Shown: piece after piece, positions 40,183 to 42,063 of the stretch
Layout: every line of letters begins with the position of its first letter
Position numbering within the stretch: the first letter of the stretch is position 1
NCBI RefSeq assembly: GCF_000177375.1
Contig: NZ_ADFR01000015.1
Span: 1-42,063 of the forward strand
Source: Bulleidia extructa W1219
Lineage (GTDB): Bacteria; Bacillota_I; Bacilli_A; Erysipelotrichales; Erysipelotrichaceae
Length of the DNA: 42,063 nt
Reading direction: 5' to 3'
The notes under the pieces: generated by a model
Told to the model about the DNA's origin: nothing
The model's database searches: none
The model's input: only the letters and a program-made list of their open reading frames with translations
Made by a program: the position numbers and the translations under genes

Positions 40183-40785
40183 TCAAAATAACCAACTTTG
40201 ATTCACCGAAACACAATAAATTTGAATCTTCACTTTCTTATCTTGCAATAAATTCAACGCTGCCTCTAAAGTGGCTCCTGTAGTAATGGTATCGTCTACT
40301 AATAAAATCCGTTTTGGAAGAGAAACGTCCGGAATTAAAGAAATGAACTTTCCAACATTTAAACGTTGTTTAACACTTAGGTTTTTTTGATCCATCGCAT
40401 CATTTTTTTGAAACAGTTCTTTTTGTTCCAAAGGGATATCCGCAAAAATTTCTCTCAACGGGAAAAAACCCCTTTCTTGAATTTTCTGTTTTCGAGAAGG
40501 CATAAAAACGATTGTGTATCCTCGATAACGCCACCAAATCTTTCTTTTTAAGCCATAGAGAAAAACGGTTTTCAACGCTTCATCCTTTTGTTCCTTAAAT
40601 TGTTTCAACAGACGAGAAAAAGCCACATCATACACATAATCCGAACGCAACCAAACACCATGAAACCGGAAACCAATTGATTTCTTTGATAAGCCTCTTC
40701 GACATTCCAAACACAAAGGATCTTCTGAAAAAAACAACTCCCATAGAGAAGCGTTCTTTCTTCGATCACAAAGCAGACAACGCAT
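40183..40785 (-). CDS. comFC: ComFC-like phosphoribosyltransferase domain protein
   Basis: A 200-residue ComF family protein: a zinc ribbon (CLLCDRR and CLECRR, residues about 3-40) followed by a phosphoribosyltransferase-fold domain with the PRPP loop ILLVDDTITTGATL (about 162-175). ComFC helps natural transformation, probably with ComFA. The start at 40785 (MRCLLCDRR) has GGAG 6 nt upstream and overlaps comFA by 20 nt; a longer frame to 40860 would lie inside comFA. Confidence 0.92.
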   Translation of the reverse strand: MRCLLCDRRKNASLWELFFSEDPLCLECRRGLSKKSIGFRFHGVWLRSDYVYDVAFSRLLKQFKEQKDEALKTVFLYGLKRKIWWRYRGYTIVFMPSRKQKIQERGFFPLREIFADIPLEQKELFQKNDAMDQKNLSVKQRLNVGKFISLIPDVSLPKRILLVDDTITTGATLEAALNLLQDKKVKIQIYCVSVNQSWLF

Positions 40786-41887
40786 TCGACTCCTGTATAG
40801 ATTGAATCGCTTTTTCCACCACTTTGGATCTTTCCATGCATAGAAACAACACATCTCCACTTGGATGATTCATTTTTCTTCCCACACGACCGGCTATTTG
40901 AATTAAACTTGCCTGATCAAAGACGATATGTTGCGCTTGCCAAACACAGACATCGACTCCTTCAATGGTGATTCCCCTTTCCATCACGGTAGTACAAAAT
41001 AAAAGATGACATTTTCCTTTTCGAAAAGAAGTTAATACCTCTTCTTTATTTTTACTTTCACTTGTGACTATTTCACACGGATAAAAAAGACGAAAAATGC
41101 GATAAAACCAATTTGCCAAAACGATTGTCGGCAGAAAAACCATACATGGAATCCTCCGCCTTTTCTTTAACCAAACACACAAACGGAAAAACTGTATTGC
41201 TTTTGAACCATATTTTAAATAAGGAACCACCAAAGGATACCCATGAGGTCTTTGATCCAAACGAAGAATTTTTAACTTTTTCCGCTTCAAAATAATATCA
41301 TTGGGTGTTGCACTTAAAAAAATCATGTGACCGAAGCAGGCTCTTTGAGCAAAGCCCCATAAAACCGGATTGTTTTTAAAGGGAAAGGCATCAGGCTCAT
41401 CTAAAATCAAGACATCAAAAGTATGTGGATACCGATATAACTGATGCGTTGTGCAAACCACAATATCTCCTTTCGTTTCTGTGGTATAACCCGCACAAAC
41501 CGCAATCACTTTCGCTTCTTGAAAAATCATAGCCAGCCTTTCCTTTAATTCCAAAACCACCTCTCTTCTTGGAATCGCAAAGCCCACCACTTTTCCTTTC
41601 TTTAGTTGTTGTGCGATCGTTTCCAACACCATTTCTGTTTTCCCTGCTCCACAAACACAACGTAATAGCACATCTCGATGTTCAATCTCAACAGCACATT
41701 GATGAGAAATTTCTTGTTGCTTCAAGGATAATGGATAGCTCAGACAATATTCATCACAATCTTCTTTTGATAATTTCCACTCTAGCTTTTCTTCCTCTAA
41801 AAATGAAACACATTTTCGACAATAACGCCCTCTTTTTCCATGATAAAAATAACCGGGATCTTCATTTCCGCACCTTAAGCATTTCAT
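40766..41887 (-). CDS. comFA: ComFA-like DEAD-box DNA translocase of competence
   Basis: An ATP-driven helicase-like protein thought to pull single-stranded DNA through ComEC. The 373 residues carry a four-cysteine zinc site (CLRCGNED and YCRKC, about 3-33), Walker A CVCGAGKTE (about 82-90), the DEAD-variant LDEPDAFPF, the motif III SATPND and a second helicase domain with ERGITIEGVD and QIAGRVGR. The start is the ATG at 41887; a TTG six codons earlier lacks a ribosome binding site. The ComFA-ComFC pair suggests natural transformability, although comEC is not in the window. Confidence 0.92.
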   Translation of the reverse strand: MKCLRCGNEDPGYFYHGKRGRYCRKCVSFLEEEKLEWKLSKEDCDEYCLSYPLSLKQQEISHQCAVEIEHRDVLLRCVCGAGKTEMVLETIAQQLKKGKVVGFAIPRREVVLELKERLAMIFQEAKVIAVCAGYTTETKGDIVVCTTHQLYRYPHTFDVLILDEPDAFPFKNNPVLWGFAQRACFGHMIFLSATPNDIILKRKKLKILRLDQRPHGYPLVVPYLKYGSKAIQFFRLCVWLKKRRRIPCMVFLPTIVLANWFYRIFRLFYPCEIVTSESKNKEEVLTSFRKGKCHLLFCTTVMERGITIEGVDVCVWQAQHIVFDQASLIQIAGRVGRKMNHPSGDVLFLCMERSKVVEKAIQSIQESNALSAL

Positions 41888-41919
41888 ATCTTTATATTCC
41901 CTCAAAAAAGATTTTCCCC

Positions 41920-41950
41920 AAAAAAAAAGGATGATTATCGCAAATCATCC
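41920..41950 (-). terminator. Intrinsic terminator at the end of ispD
   Basis: On the minus strand GGATGATT-TGCGAT-AATCATCC is followed by nine T. It overlaps the last codons of ispD and separates it from comFA. Confidence 0.88.
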
Positions 41951-42063
41951 GGTGTTGTTATTTTAAAATTGCTTGGACTGCCTTCTACAATCTTAACAGG
42001 CACATCACTATAATATTCCACTAAAGAAGCGTCATCTGTAGCTAAATATCCTTCCTTCTTTGC
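41935..42063 (-). CDS. ispD: 2-C-methyl-D-erythritol 4-phosphate cytidylyltransferase IspD (3' end)
   Basis: The last 42 codons of a gene that continues past the right edge. The frame reads LATDDASLVEYYS and KIVEGSPSNFKITTPDDLR; the TDDASxVE and NxKITTPxDL elements are diagnostic of the IspD family, an enzyme of the non-mevalonate isoprenoid route. This implies isoprenoid supply through MEP, which fits the undecaprenyl cycle enzyme UppP in this window. Confidence 0.88.
   Translation of the reverse strand, partial: AKKEGYLATDDASLVEYYSDVPVKIVEGSPSNFKITTPDDLR

Noticed and set aside
1-42063. CRISPR arrays, rRNA and tRNA genes
   Set aside because: No regularly spaced repeats, rRNA segments or cloverleaf-like T-loop (GTTCGAATC) contexts were recognised in the gaps between genes.

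Overview
The window looks like the chromosome of an AT-rich, Gram-positive-type anaerobe of the Bacillota, most likely an Erysipelotrichia-like lineage. The support is a methionine T-box, a soluble [FeFe] hydrogenase, ComFA/ComFC, a zinc-type NudC, many lipoprotein signals and small low-GC genes. The lineage is an inference from gene content; I see no rRNA, tRNA or CRISPR array.

Bases 1-5650 form an accessory island next to the 3' end of guaA. It holds the end of a type I restriction-modification operon (small Cro/C1 regulator, hsdM, start of hsdS), a decayed mobilization module (mobC and relaxase fragments), an orphan small gene, a SAM methyltransferase and a GrpB-family protein. Bases 5656-21136 are mostly housekeeping and nearly all on the minus strand: guaA; a methionine importer metNIQ behind a Met T-box; a rhodanese lipoprotein; uppP; cyclophilin; an ECF S component; HU; a UDG-family glycosylase; an FMN-binding lipoprotein; a membrane-anchored nuclease; punA and mtnN; a choline/aminoglycoside-kinase-like protein; the hydrogenase; and a nitrate/sulfonate-type ABC importer that seems to share the hydrogenase transcript.

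Bases 21236-34622 carry a DUF4272 gene behind a structured leader, a D,D-carboxypeptidase, a CydDC-like exporter pair behind a possible attenuating leader, a lipoprotein flavin reductase, a degenerate amidase-like protein, a HAD hydrolase, PepV, exonuclease III, aminopeptidase P and a GNAT acetyltransferase. Bases 34653-35700 hold the most unusual locus: a Gly/Ala-rich bacteriocin-like peptide gene with an overlapping 55-residue membrane protein, flanked by two nearly identical 193-bp copies of a promoter plus short-peptide module. The right end holds nudC, the secA-prfB pair (prfB with a +1 recoding site), comFA-comFC and the end of ispD.

Two patterns stand out. Four unrelated genes have a perfect TGnTANAAT extended -10 exactly 6 nt before the ATG and no ribosome binding site, which suggests leaderless mRNAs. 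The duplicated peptide cassette has a candidate +1 frameshift site and a G-tract whose length differs between the copies.
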